Of a stretch of DNA of 64,000 nucleotides, positions 54,656-63,357 are shown in pieces; the stretch's first letter is position 1, and each line of letters begins with the position of its first letter. The notes under the pieces are model-generated. The model was not told the DNA's origin, did no database searches, and saw only the letters and a program-made list of their open reading frames with translations. The translations under genes and the position numbers were made by a program. The DNA is taken from NCBI RefSeq assembly GCF_002205675.1, contig NZ_NISK01000003.1, forward strand, positions 558,001 to 622,000, given 5' to 3'. Source of the DNA: Sphingopyxis bauzanensis (lineage in GTDB: Bacteria > Pseudomonadota > Alphaproteobacteria > Sphingomonadales > Sphingomonadaceae).

Positions 54656-54763
54656 TGATCGGATATAGCCATGAACCGGGTCGTTTTGAATGGTTTTGGC
54701 GATAATTATTCGTCGCCATAGTGGCGGCGATTGTTGTCGATTTCCGCGGTGCTGTGATAGCCA

Positions 54764-55195
54764 ATGGAGTCGGACAAGGCGGAGGGGCGGAGGGCGATTT
54801 CCCGTTTTCTGATCGGCGGCGTGGCGAGTGCGCTACTGCTGACCGGCGGCCTGTTTATGTGGGCAGGCAATACGCAAATTGCCGCGGAGGGGGTGCTGCC
54901 CGATGCGCCGCCGGCTCTGGCCGCGATCCCGGTGGCGGGGGAGAATGCGCCGAAGCGTGGTCCGGCGCCGCCGGCGCTGCCCGCCTCGAAAGAGGCATCG
55001 CGCGAGGAACGGCGCTTCAACCGCTTCGACCGCGACCGCAACGAACGGATCAGTCGGGTCGAGCTGATGTCGTCGCGCACCGCAGCGTTTCGCAAGTTCG
55101 ACAAGGAAGGTATTAATCTGTTGACGTTCGAGGAGTGCGCCGCAGCCACGGGCGAGCGGTTTGCGAGGCCGATGGTGATACGTCGGGCGATCTGA
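54764..55195 (+). pseudogene. Membrane-anchored EF-hand protein with a frameshift
   Basis: The open frame codes for 143 residues: a cytoplasmic start, one membrane anchor (FLIGGVASALLLTGGLFMWA), a Pro/Ala linker and EF-hand-like loops FDRDRNERISRVEL and KFDKEGINLLTFEE. It then runs out of frame after GERFA. Near 55163 one base appears missing: the next frame reads EADGDTSGDLTRTEF, a perfect calcium-binding loop (D-x-D-x-S-G-x5-E), continuing to about 55240. So the third EF hand is cut off by a -1 shift and the product ends in RPMVIRRAI. Either a young pseudogene or a sequencing slip. It is divergent from oxyR. Confidence 0.7.
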
Positions 55196-55269
55196 CGCGC
55201 ACGGAGTTTGCGACGACGGCGCCGAACCGGGTCGCAAAGTCGCAATTGCTAGACGGCGAGAAAAGCACG

Positions 55270-55355
55270 TCGCCCGCGCGGAGACGGGGGCCGCTGCGGT
55301 TTTACGCGGCGATGCTGAATATGACCTCCAGCGGCCCCCGCCTTCGCGGGGGCGA
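55270..55355. repeat. GC-rich inverted-repeat element, second copy
   Basis: Arms 55270-55295 and 55330-55355 (26 bp each, imperfect) face each other across 34 bp. The right arm holds a perfect hairpin, GCCCCCGC-CTTC-GCGGGGGC (55334-55353). Related to 7856-7950. It lies directly before the trmFO stop and may end transcription of both convergent genes. Confidence 0.75.
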
Positions 55356-55358
55356 CGT

Positions 55359-56708
55359 TTAGGCCGTCACACCCTCCGCTACCTTCACCCAATCCGCCAG
55401 GGCGGCACCCGCCCGCGCCGTATATCCCAGCTTGCGATCCTTCTTCCGCACATCCTCGGCCAGCGGCGGAAACAGCCCGAAGTTGACGTTCATCGGCTGG
55501 TAGCTCGCGGCATCCGCGCCACCAGTGATATGGCCGAGCAGCGCGCCGAGCGCCGTTTCGGGGGGCGGCGGGAGCAGGTCGCGGCCCCCGAGTTCGGCAG
55601 CGGCGAAGCGCGCGGCGATCAGGCCGATCGCGGCGCTTTCGACATAGCCCTCGCAGCCGGTGATCTGCCCCGCGAAGCGGATGTGCGGCGCTGATTTAAG
55701 GCGCAACTGCGCGTCGAGCAATTCGGGCGAGCGAATGAAGCTGTTGCGGTGGAGGCCGCCGAGGCGCGCGAATTCGGCCTTTTCGAGGCCGGGGATGGTA
55801 CGGAACAGCTCGACCTGTGCGGCGTGCTTCAGCTTGGTCTGGAAACCGACCATGTTCCACAGCGTGCCGAGCGCATTGTCTTGGCGCAGCTGGACCACCG
55901 CATAGGGCCAGCGCCCGGTGCGCGGATTGTCGAGGCCGACGCCTTTCATCGGGCCGAAGCGCAAGGTTTCGGGACCGCGCTCGGCCATCACTTCGATCGG
56001 CATGCAGCCTTCGAAATAGGGGGTGTTGGTTTCCCATTCCTTGAACTCGGTCTTGTCGCCGTCGACCAGCCCCTGAACGAAGGCGTGATATTGATCCTTG
56101 TCCATCGGGCAGTTGATATAGTCCTTGCCGTCGCCGATCGGCCCGACCTTGTCCCAGCGGCTCGCCATCCACGCGATGTCCATGTCGATGCTGTCGCGAT
56201 AGACGATGGGCGCGATGGCATCGAAAAAGGCGAGCGCATCCTTGCCGGTCGCGCTGCCGATGCTGTCGGCGAGGCTGGCGGCGGTGAGTGGGCCGGTGGC
56301 GACGATGGTAAGCCCTTCGGTCGGCAGCATGTCGATGCGTTCGCGGACGATGGTAATGTTTGGATGGCTTTGGAGCGCGTTGGTGACTCCGCCGGAGAAG
56401 AGGTCACGGTCGACCGCGAGCGCCGAGCCGGCGGGTACCTTATGGACATCGGCCTCGCGCATGATGATCGAGCCGAGCGTGCGCATCTCGCGGTGGAGCA
56501 GGCCGACGGCGTTGCTGTCGCCGTCGTCGCTGCGAAAGCTGTTGGAGCACACCATCTCGGCGAGCGCGTCGCCCTGATGCGCCGGGGTCATGTCGCCGCC
56601 GCCGCGCATTTCGGACAGGCGAACGCGGAAACCGGCTTCGGCGAGCTGCCAGGCGGCTTCGGATCCGGCGAGGCCGCCGCCGATGATGTGCACGTCGTAT
56701 TGCGCCAT
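55359..56708 (-). CDS. trmFO: tRNA (uracil-54-C5)-methyltransferase TrmFO (folate-dependent)
   Basis: TrmFO uses FAD and methylenetetrahydrofolate to make T54 in tRNA, replacing SAM-dependent TrmA. The 449-residue protein starts [20 protein letters not shown] (FAD fold) and has [20 protein letters not shown] with the catalytic Cys region, [24 protein letters not shown] [20 protein letters not shown] and [15 protein letters not shown]. Length is standard. It is divergent from the YhhN gene. Confidence 0.96.
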   Translation of the reverse strand: MAQYDVHIIGGGLAGSEAAWQLAEAGFRVRLSEMRGGGDMTPAHQGDALAEMVCSNSFRSDDGDSNAVGLLHREMRTLGSIIMREADVHKVPAGSALAVDRDLFSGGVTNALQSHPNITIVRERIDMLPTEGLTIVATGPLTAASLADSIGSATGKDALAFFDAIAPIVYRDSIDMDIAWMASRWDKVGPIGDGKDYINCPMDKDQYHAFVQGLVDGDKTEFKEWETNTPYFEGCMPIEVMAERGPETLRFGPMKGVGLDNPRTGRWPYAVVQLRQDNALGTLWNMVGFQTKLKHAAQVELFRTIPGLEKAEFARLGGLHRNSFIRSPELLDAQLRLKSAPHIRFAGQITGCEGYVESAAIGLIAARFAAAELGGRDLLPPPPETALGALLGHITGGADAASYQPMNVNFGLFPPLAEDVRKKDRKLGYTARAGAALADWVKVAEGVTA

Positions 56709-56782
56709 TTACCCTATCCGTTGACTTGCGACCAATGTGCCGCGCAGTAGGCGGGTTGCGGACAAGATGCAAAGGGGCGACG

Positions 56783-57457
56783 ATGAGTGGGGGACAGAGT
56801 TGGGATCGCGCGCGGTGGCTGTGGTGGGCGGCGCTGGCCGGTGGTATCAGCTATTTCGTTGCGGTGTATATGCGGCTCGACGGGCCGGCGATCTGGGCGT
56901 GGAAGGCGGCAGGGGTCGGGCTACTCGCGGTCTGGGCCGCGGCGAACGCGCGGAGCAGCGATGGCAAGCTGATCGCGGCAGCGCTGGCGTTCGGGGCGCT
57001 GGGCGATTGGTTGCTCGATTCGGTCGGAATGCTGGCGGGGGCGACGGCTTTCGCGACTGGGCATCTGATCGCGATCATATTGTATCTGCGCAATCGGCGG
57101 CCCAGCCTGACGTCGTCGCAGAAATTGCTGGCGTGGGTGCTGGTACCGCTGGCGTTGCTGATCGCATGGGGGCTGACGCACGAGGCGGAGGCAGCGCTGA
57201 TGGGCGCGGCGATTGCCTATACTGGCGGGGTCGCGATCATGGCAGCGACGGCGTGGATCAGCCGCTTCCCGCGCTATCGCACCGGGATTGGCGCGATGGC
57301 GTTTCTGGCCAGCGACCTGTTCATCTTTGCGGGGGAGGGCGGGACGCTTAGCAAGGACGTCACCTTGTTGCTCGTGTGGCCGCTGTATTTCGGCGGCCAG
57401 GCGCTGATTGCGTGGGGGGTGGTGAATATATTGTCGCGGGAGGCGACCCGCAGTTGA
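56783..57457 (+). CDS. YhhN/TMEM86-family membrane protein
   Basis: This 224-residue, about eight-helix protein matches the YhhN family, whose animal member TMEM86B is a lysoplasmalogenase. FGALGDWLLDSVGMLAGATA and FATGHLIAIILYL hold the conserved Gly-Asp and His, and FLASDLFIFAGEG the later Ser-Asp. Bacterial function is not settled. ATG 56783 follows AAAGGGG. The frame opens from 56726. A large palindrome follows the stop. Confidence 0.82.
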   Translation: MSGGQSWDRARWLWWAALAGGISYFVAVYMRLDGPAIWAWKAAGVGLLAVWAAANARSSDGKLIAAALAFGALGDWLLDSVGMLAGATAFATGHLIAIILYLRNRRPSLTSSQKLLAWVLVPLALLIAWGLTHEAEAALMGAAIAYTGGVAIMAATAWISRFPRYRTGIGAMAFLASDLFIFAGEGGTLSKDVTLLLVWPLYFGGQALIAWGVVNILSREATRS

Positions 57458-57590
57458 TCCTCCCTGTCGCGGAGCGATGGGGAGGGGACCGCCGCCGGAG
57501 GCAGCGGTGGAGGGGCGGCGACGTTGCGCCATGGCCCCTCCGTCAGCGCTTCGCGCTGCCACCTCCCCATGGTTTCGCCACAGGGAGGAT
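57457..57590. repeat. Large imperfect palindrome between convergent genes
   Basis: The outer arms ATCCTCCCTGTCGCGGAGCG (57457 on) and its inverse ending 57590 (reverse reads ATCCTCCCTGTGGCGAAACC) frame 134 bp, and each half contains ATGGGGAGG and further inverted repeats such as CAGCGCTTCGCGCTG (57544-57558). It fills the gap between the YhhN stop and the dioxygenase stop. It is different from the other two families and can end transcription in both directions. Confidence 0.75.
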
Positions 57591-58438
57591 TATGTGGCCC
57601 CCTTCCACGCCGCAATCGTCGTGCGGTGGAGCAGGCGGTCGTGGCCGTCGTAGCCGCCGGTGGCGCGGTGAAGGAGCGAGCGGTTGTCCCACAGGATCAG
57701 CATGCCTGGTTCCCAGACATGGCTGTAGCGAAATTCCTCGCGCCCCTGCCATTGCAGCAATTCATACAACAGCGGCAGCGCTTCGGCATCGTCCATGCCC
57801 TCGATGCCCATTATGTAACCCGCGCAGCCGAACAGCCCGTCGCGGCCAGTTTCGGGGTGGCGGCGGATGAAGGGGTGCAACTGCGTCGCCAGCGCTTCGT
57901 CGCCCGAGCGGATGTCCATGCTGCGATCCTTGTCGCCCGTGCCGTACATCCCCGACGGCGCATAGCCGCCGCGCGCGCTGTGGACCGCGCTCCGACCTTC
58001 GATTTTCGCGCGCAGCGCATCGGGCATCGCGTCAAGCGCCGCGTGCTGGTTCGAAAAATCGGTGTTGCCGCCGACGGGCGGGATGGTGATCCCGAACAGG
58101 CAGGTTCCGGCGGGTGGGCGCGCCTGAAAGCTCCAGTCGCTGTGCCAGTTTTCGGCAAATAAGGGCGAAGTTTCGTCGGCGCGGCGCTTGACCGCGATCA
58201 CATGGTCGCGCCCGGGGATCGGCTTGATGAAGGGATCGTCGCCGAAGCCGCCGCAATATTGGGTGAAACGCTCCAGATCATCGTCGTCCATCTTCTGATC
58301 GGGGAAGGCGAGAACATGATGGTCGAGCCATGCGGCGCGGATTTCGGCGACGCTGTCGGGGGCGAGCGGCCGGGTCAGATCGACGCCGGTGATGCGGGCG
58401 CCGCAGGACTGGCCGCTGGGAGTGATGGTCAGGGTCAT
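57590..58438 (-). CDS. TauD/TfdA-type Fe(II)/2-oxoglutarate dioxygenase
   Basis: This 282-residue oxygenase has the 2-His-1-Asp facial triad: NWHSDWSFQARPPAGT (His-x-Asp) and the distal His in HRATGGYDGHDRLLHRTTIA, with Arg for 2-oxoglutarate. LTITPSGQSCGARITGVDL is the usual opening of the TauD family. The substrate (taurine, a sulfonate, an aryloxy acid or other) is open. The SulP transporter on the other side is a hint toward sulfur, but it is not in the same operon. Confidence 0.88.
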   Translation of the reverse strand: MTLTITPSGQSCGARITGVDLTRPLAPDSVAEIRAAWLDHHVLAFPDQKMDDDDLERFTQYCGGFGDDPFIKPIPGRDHVIAVKRRADETSPLFAENWHSDWSFQARPPAGTCLFGITIPPVGGNTDFSNQHAALDAMPDALRAKIEGRSAVHSARGGYAPSGMYGTGDKDRSMDIRSGDEALATQLHPFIRRHPETGRDGLFGCAGYIMGIEGMDDAEALPLLYELLQWQGREEFRYSHVWEPGMLILWDNRSLLHRATGGYDGHDRLLHRTTIAAWKGAT

Positions 58439-58511
58439 GCCGCGATGCTGCGCCGATTGGGGCGCGGGGTCAATTCCCGCGCAATCCGCCCGCTTGCGCC
58501 GGTGGGGACAT

Positions 58512-58584
58512 CAAGCTAGGAGGCGCGCACTCGCATGGACCCGGTGCAAATCCGGGTGGCTATTCCGGCCGCCGATCCGCCGGA
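58512..58584 (+). promoter_or_regulatory. Structured leader upstream of the SulP gene, possible sul1-type RNA
   Basis: Two stable hairpins lie before the SulP gene: ACCCGG-TGCAAAT-CCGGGT (58539-58557) and TCCGGC-N9-GCCGGA (58564-58584), preceded by a perfect AGGAGG (58518-58523). Rfam describes a sul1 RNA upstream of SulP genes in alphaproteobacteria, and this is in the right place, but I cannot match the consensus from memory. The AGGAGG and an ATG at 58535 could also drive a leader peptide. Confidence 0.35.
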
Positions 58585-58649
58585 CGACATCACACATGAA
58601 ATCCTGTTCGCGCCCGAGCTGGCGCCATGTGCCTTGTTGTGGAATTCCA

Positions 58650-60146
58650 ATGTCTGTTTCCTTGTCTTCCTATCGCCAGCAGTGGTTCACCGACAGCGCG
58701 TCGCTGCGCCGCGAAATTCTGGCCGGGATCGTTGTCGCGATGGCGCTGATCCCCGAAGCGATCGGGTTTTCGATCATCGCCGGCGTCGACCCGCGCGTCG
58801 GGCTGTACGCCTCGGTCGCGATCGCGATGGTCGTTGCCGTTACCGGCGGCCGGACGGGCATGATCTCTGCCGCCACCGCCGCGGTTGCGGTGCTGGTGAT
58901 CCCGCTGGTGCGCGATCATGGCGTCGAATATCTGTTCGCGGCAACGATCCTGATGGGGTTGATCCAGATCGTGGCAGGGCTGCTGCGGCTCGACCTGCTG
59001 ATGCAGTTCGTCTCGCGGTCGGTCATCACCGGTTTCGTCAACGCGCTGGCGATCCTGATCTTCATGGCGCAGCTGCCTCAACTGATTAACGTCGGCTGGG
59101 AAACCTATGCGATGGTCGCGGGCGGGCTGGCGATCATCTATCTATTGCCGCGCCTGACCAAAGCGGTCCCTTCTCCGCTGATTGCGATCCTGACGCTGTC
59201 GGCGATCAGCATCGGGTTCGGCCTGCCGGTCAATACCGTGGGCGACATGGGCAAATTGCCCGAGGGTCTGCCGACTTTCGCCTTACCGAATGTGCCGCTG
59301 ACGTGGGCAACGCTTCAGATCATCCTGCCCTATTCGCTCACCATGTCGGCGGTCGGGCTGCTCGAAAGCCTGCTCACCGCACAGATCGTCGACGACATGA
59401 CCGATACCGACAGCGACAAACAGCGCGAATGCGCGGGACAGGGCGGGGCGAATATCGTTGCGGCCTTTTTTGGCGGCATGGGCGGCTGCGCGATGATCGG
59501 CCAGTCGGTGATCAACGTGACGTCGGGCGGCCGCGGGCGCCTGTCGACCTTTACCGCGGGGGCGTTCCTGTTGTTCCTGCTGGCGGTGCTCGGTCCGTTC
59601 GTCGGGCAGGTGCCGATGCCCGCGTTGGTCGCAGTGATGATCATGGTATCTATCGGGACGTTCAGCTGGAATTCGATCGGCAATTTGCGCCGCCATCCGC
59701 CGACATCGTCGATCGTCATGCTGACGACGGTGATCGTGGTGGTGGCGACGCATGACCTGTCGCAGGGAGTCTTGGCCGGCGTGCTGCTGTCGGGGGTGTT
59801 CTTCGCCGGCAAAGTGCGGCGGATGTTCGCGGTCGAGCGCGAGGTATCCGCCGACGGCCGCACCGCAACGTACCGCGTCACCGGGCAAATCTTCTTCGCC
59901 TCGGTCGATCGCTTTACGCGCGCGTTTCAGACCGAAAACGAGGTTGGCCATGTGCTGATCGACGTGTCAGCGGCGCATTTCTGGGATATTTCGGGCGTCG
60001 GGGCGCTCGACAAGATCGTCGCCAAGCTGCGGCGCGAGGGACGGAACGTGGAGGTCGTGGGCTATAATCGCGCCAGCGCCGACATCATCGACAAATTCGC
60101 GCTGCACGACAAAACCGGGGTGGAGATCGGGATGGTGCCGCATTGA
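58650..60146 (+). CDS. SulP-family anion transporter with STAS domain
   Basis: This 498-residue transporter has about 12-14 helices and a C-terminal STAS domain (about 400-498: VGHVLIDVSAAHFWDISGVG, ALDKIVAKLRREGRNVEVVG). SulP hallmarks are LAGIVVAMALIPEAIGFSII, AGVDPRVGLYASVAIAMVVA and GQSVINVTSGGRGRLSTFTA. Ions could be sulfate or bicarbonate. The frame is open from 58389, but ATG 58650 is the family start. The structured leader upstream may regulate it. Confidence 0.92.
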   Translation: MSVSLSSYRQQWFTDSASLRREILAGIVVAMALIPEAIGFSIIAGVDPRVGLYASVAIAMVVAVTGGRTGMISAATAAVAVLVIPLVRDHGVEYLFAATILMGLIQIVAGLLRLDLLMQFVSRSVITGFVNALAILIFMAQLPQLINVGWETYAMVAGGLAIIYLLPRLTKAVPSPLIAILTLSAISIGFGLPVNTVGDMGKLPEGLPTFALPNVPLTWATLQIILPYSLTMSAVGLLESLLTAQIVDDMTDTDSDKQRECAGQGGANIVAAFFGGMGGCAMIGQSVINVTSGGRGRLSTFTAGAFLLFLLAVLGPFVGQVPMPALVAVMIMVSIGTFSWNSIGNLRRHPPTSSIVMLTTVIVVVATHDLSQGVLAGVLLSGVFFAGKVRRMFAVEREVSADGRTATYRVTGQIFFASVDRFTRAFQTENEVGHVLIDVSAAHFWDISGVGALDKIVAKLRREGRNVEVVGYNRASADIIDKFALHDKTGVEIGMVPH

Positions 60147-60241
60147 GCGCAGGCCGGGCGGATGATCGATATAGACGCCGCCATGTTTTTTCCTCATCCT
60201 GGCACCAGCATGCTTCTATTGTGCGAGGCGAAGGAATCCCG

Positions 60242-60802
60242 ATGAAGACCCTGATGAAAATTGCGATGGCGCTTGGCCTTTGCCTGTCGATGACCGCGAT
60301 TCCCGCGTCGAGCATCGCCGCTCTGCAACAGGGAGCGAAGGCGCCCGATTTCACGCTGAACGCCGCGCAGGGTGGCAAGCCGTTCAGCCTGTCGCTGAAG
60401 CAAGTGCTGCGGAAGGGGCCGGTCGTGCTCTACTTCTTTCCCGCCGCCTTCACCCCAGGCTGCACGATGGAAGCGCATCTCTTCGCCGAAGCGAGCGATG
60501 ATTTCAACAAGCTGGGTGCGCGCGTTGTCGGCGTGACGGCGGGTAATATCGAACGCGTCGCTGAATTTTCGAAATCGGAATGCCGCGACAAGTTCGCCGT
60601 TGCAGCCGATCCCGGCGCAAAGGTTGCGGCGAAATATGACACCGCCATCCGGCGTCCCGGCCAGCCCGCGATTTCCAGCCGGACGTCTTTCGTTATTGCC
60701 CCGAACGGAAGCATATTGCTGAGCTACACCGACAGCAAGCCGCAGGCGCATGTCGAAAAGACGATGGCGGCGGTGCGGGCGTGGAAGGCGCGGCAGCGCT
60801 GA
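60242..60802 (+). CDS. Exported peroxiredoxin (AhpC/TSA, BCP-like)
   Basis: This 186-residue thiol peroxidase has a signal peptide (MKIAMALGLCLSMTAIPASS) and a peroxiredoxin domain with GAKAPDFTLNAAQGGKPFSL and YFFPAAFTPGCTMEAHLFA, where the Cys of PGCT is the peroxidatic residue. A second Cys lies at SECRDKF. Periplasmic reduction of peroxides is expected. AAGGAATCCCG precedes ATG 60242. It is convergent with the large amidohydrolase gene. Confidence 0.9.
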   Translation: MKTLMKIAMALGLCLSMTAIPASSIAALQQGAKAPDFTLNAAQGGKPFSLSLKQVLRKGPVVLYFFPAAFTPGCTMEAHLFAEASDDFNKLGARVVGVTAGNIERVAEFSKSECRDKFAVAADPGAKVAAKYDTAIRRPGQPAISSRTSFVIAPNGSILLSYTDSKPQAHVEKTMAAVRAWKARQR

Positions 60803-60842
60803 CCGGATCGCGGGCCTCGACTGCCCGCGATCATCCCATAAG

Positions 60843-62912
60843 TTACTTCGGCCGCCCGCCAAACCCCGCGGCCGTCCGCAGCTCTTCCGCATCCATCACA
60901 TAACCATCGCTGACCACCGTCACGACGCGGCGAAGGGCGCCGAGGTCGGTGGAGGGGTCGCCGTCGACCAGCACCATGTCGGCCTCCTTGCCGACCGCGA
61001 TCGAGCCGGTGCGCTTGTCGGCGCCGACGACGCGGGCAGGGATGATCGTCGCGCTCTGGAGCGCCTCGGCGGCCGTGAACCCGGCCTGCTGGTAGATTTC
61101 GAGTTCGCGGACAAGCTCGATCCCCCAGCCGTCGGTCCCCGCAACGATCGGCACGCCCGCCTTGTGCAGCAGGCCGACGAGTTCGACCATCTTAGCATAG
61201 CTTTTGCGATAATCGTCGCGCGTCAGCCATTCGATGAGCGGATAGCCCCCGGCGGTGAACACCGAGCGTTCGATGACGGGTGAAATGATGCCCATATAGG
61301 GCGCGTAAGCCGGGTGCGGTTTGCCGCCGTCCTGCGTCAACATGCCTTCGAAAATGACGATCGTCGGGTCGACCAGCGTCTTGCGCTTGGCAAGGTCGGC
61401 GATGAAGCCCGCCATCAGGGGGGCGTCCAGATCGACGTCCTTGAAATAGCGCGCCGGGCCTTCCATCCGCTGGCGCGTGTTTGCCCGGTCGATCACGTCG
61501 CGCGGCATCGATTCCATCACGACAAAATTGAGGTGGGTGAGCTCGTCATAGCCCGCGGCGACGGCTTCGCTGGGCTTCATCGTCGCAGGGACGTGACCAT
61601 GGACGTGCAGGCCGAGCCGGTGCGCTTCGGCGGCGGCAGGCGCGATCCAAGCCGGATTCATCGAGGTGTAGAATTTGACTCCCCACAGTCCGGCGTCCTT
61701 GATGCGCCGCACCGCAGCGATCGCTTCTGCCTCGCTGCTGACTACTTCGGCGCCCTGCGCCGCCAGCGGATCCTTCTTGTCGACGATCGCCGAAATGAAG
61801 GGCTCTCCCATCAGCAAGCTGCCGTTGGCGCGGCGTTTGGTGGCATCGACGGCGCGGTCGAAGGTCGTGCCGGGGCTGCGGAAGCTGGTGATGCCGTTCG
61901 CCACGTTCGACAGCACGCTCCAATCGTCGCCGATGTGGAGGTGGCTGTCCCAGATGCCGGGGACCAGCGTCTTGCCAGCGCCATCAATGACCTGTGCGCC
62001 CGACGGCGCGGTCAGCGATCCGGCGGCGCCAATGGCGGCGATCTTGCCATCGCGGGCAAGCACGGCGCGGTTCGCCAGGAACGTGCCATTGTCGGCGTCG
62101 AACAGTTGGACATTGTCGAACAGCACCGGGGCTTTCGCGGCGGGCGACAGGAAGCGTTTGGCGACACCGGCAACTGCCGCGGCGGTCGCGGCTTCCTGTG
62201 CATCGCGAAGCTGCTTCAGCGCGCCCTCATAGCCCGCGGGGATCACCGAAATGAAGCTGATGTCGGCGAAATAGCGCTTATTTTCATCGAGCCAGACAGG
62301 GTAGGGCGAGGGGAGGATGCCGCTGACGAAGGCGAGCTGGACCTTCCTTGGGCCGGCCGGTCCCTGGATCGTCTGCATCGCGTCGAAGGTCATCCGGCCC
62401 TTGCCGCTCGGCAGGAAATCGAGCCCTTCGTCGCCTGCGGCGGCGAGCGCGTTAATCAGCGGCGCGTTGGCGATGCCGACGCCGCCCGCCGGAATATACC
62501 AGCCGCCCGCGGCGGCTTCACCAGCGTCGGTCGCCGTTTTCCACGTCGCGCGGCCGTTGGCGACGCGATAATCCTCGGCGGCGTCACCCGACATGGTGAC
62601 GCCGCGCACCGTAGTTGCGGCGATGGTGCCGCCGGGCGCAAAGGTCGTTACCTGATCCATTTCGGTGATCCAGCCGCGCAGTTCCTGCGACCAGCGATAG
62701 GCAGTGCGGCCATCGGAGAGCTGCCATTGCCACTGACTACCATGCTGGCCGGCCTCGGACACGACGACATAGCGGACCGCGTCGGCGGGCGGCTTGAGCA
62801 GTTCTTCCTTGGCGACAGGTTCGGATTGCGCGACCGAGGCCGCGGTTTCATGCGCATAGGCGGGAAGAACGGCGGCCGAAGCCAGCAGGGCGGCGGTCAG
62901 GATCAGGCGCAT
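60843..62912 (-). CDS. Large exported amidohydrolase
   Basis: This 689-residue protein has a signal peptide (MRLILTAALLASAAVLPAYA), an N-terminal beta-rich domain of about 290 residues, and a metal-dependent amidohydrolase barrel: VPGIWDSHLHIGDDWSVLSN (His-x-His), VKFYTSMNPAWIAPAAAEAH, LGLHVHGHVPATMKPSEAVA and PIVAGTDGWGIELV (Asp). The end shows GSIAVGKEADMVLVDGDPST, typical of the family. Metal ligands look complete. The substrate could be a dipeptide or cyclic amide. GGGGGAAATCGACA precedes ATG 62912. Confidence 0.88.
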   Translation of the reverse strand: MRLILTAALLASAAVLPAYAHETAASVAQSEPVAKEELLKPPADAVRYVVVSEAGQHGSQWQWQLSDGRTAYRWSQELRGWITEMDQVTTFAPGGTIAATTVRGVTMSGDAAEDYRVANGRATWKTATDAGEAAAGGWYIPAGGVGIANAPLINALAAAGDEGLDFLPSGKGRMTFDAMQTIQGPAGPRKVQLAFVSGILPSPYPVWLDENKRYFADISFISVIPAGYEGALKQLRDAQEAATAAAVAGVAKRFLSPAAKAPVLFDNVQLFDADNGTFLANRAVLARDGKIAAIGAAGSLTAPSGAQVIDGAGKTLVPGIWDSHLHIGDDWSVLSNVANGITSFRSPGTTFDRAVDATKRRANGSLLMGEPFISAIVDKKDPLAAQGAEVVSSEAEAIAAVRRIKDAGLWGVKFYTSMNPAWIAPAAAEAHRLGLHVHGHVPATMKPSEAVAAGYDELTHLNFVVMESMPRDVIDRANTRQRMEGPARYFKDVDLDAPLMAGFIADLAKRKTLVDPTIVIFEGMLTQDGGKPHPAYAPYMGIISPVIERSVFTAGGYPLIEWLTRDDYRKSYAKMVELVGLLHKAGVPIVAGTDGWGIELVRELEIYQQAGFTAAEALQSATIIPARVVGADKRTGSIAVGKEADMVLVDGDPSTDLGALRRVVTVVSDGYVMDAEELRTAAGFGGRPK

Positions 62913-63048
62913 TGTCGATTTCCCCCAGTGCGTTGTGCAATGGCCGACAGTGGTAGGCTCACGGGGGCGGGCGAAGCAAGAACCGACCGACGGCGAACAG
63001 CGATCGATGAATGGCGACCGTCGCCCCCGCAAAGCAGGTCAACGATCG

Positions 63049-63357
63049 TCAGTCACGCTTTAGTAGGCCGATCACCGCCGTGATCGGCAATTCCGCATAG
63101 AGATGCGGGAACAGCTCGCCGCCGCGCGCTTCTTCCCAGCGGATCGCGTCGCCGAGTCCGATCAAATCCACCTCGGCGATCATCAGGTCGGTTTGCCCGG
63201 CGAAATGCCTGGCGATCGTCCCTTCGAGCTGCTCGGCGGTCGACAGGTGGATATAGCCGTCGGCGATATCCACCGGGGCGCCGCGGAACACACGCTCGCG
63301 CTCGAAATCGACCCATTGTTGATGGGTCAATATCTTAAAAGCGGTGGTCGCGGTCAT
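63049..63357 (-). CDS. DUF952 family protein
   Basis: This 102-residue protein matches DUF952: TAFKILTHQQWVDFERERVF, then DIADGYIHLSTAEQLEGTIA, and LFPHLYAELPITAVIGL. The family is distantly similar to ADP-ribosyltransferase-like folds, but bacterial function is unproven. ATG 63357 overlaps the gyrA stop by 4 bp, so it is read from the gyrA transcript. Confidence 0.88.
   Translation of the reverse strand: MTATTAFKILTHQQWVDFERERVFRGAPVDIADGYIHLSTAEQLEGTIARHFAGQTDLMIAEVDLIGLGDAIRWEEARGGELFPHLYAELPITAVIGLLKRD

Noticed and set aside
58539..58557. T-arm-like hairpin suggesting a tRNA
   Set aside because: No anticodon or D arm and no acceptor stem can be drawn around it.
58535..59089. 184-codon frame starting after AGGAGG before SulP
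   Set aside because: Its 3' part is the shifted shadow of SulP. Only the first 30-40 codons could be a leader peptide.
61314..63083. 589-codon open frame antisense to the large amidohydrolase
   Set aside because: Shadow of the amidohydrolase, Arg/Gly-rich with no family features.
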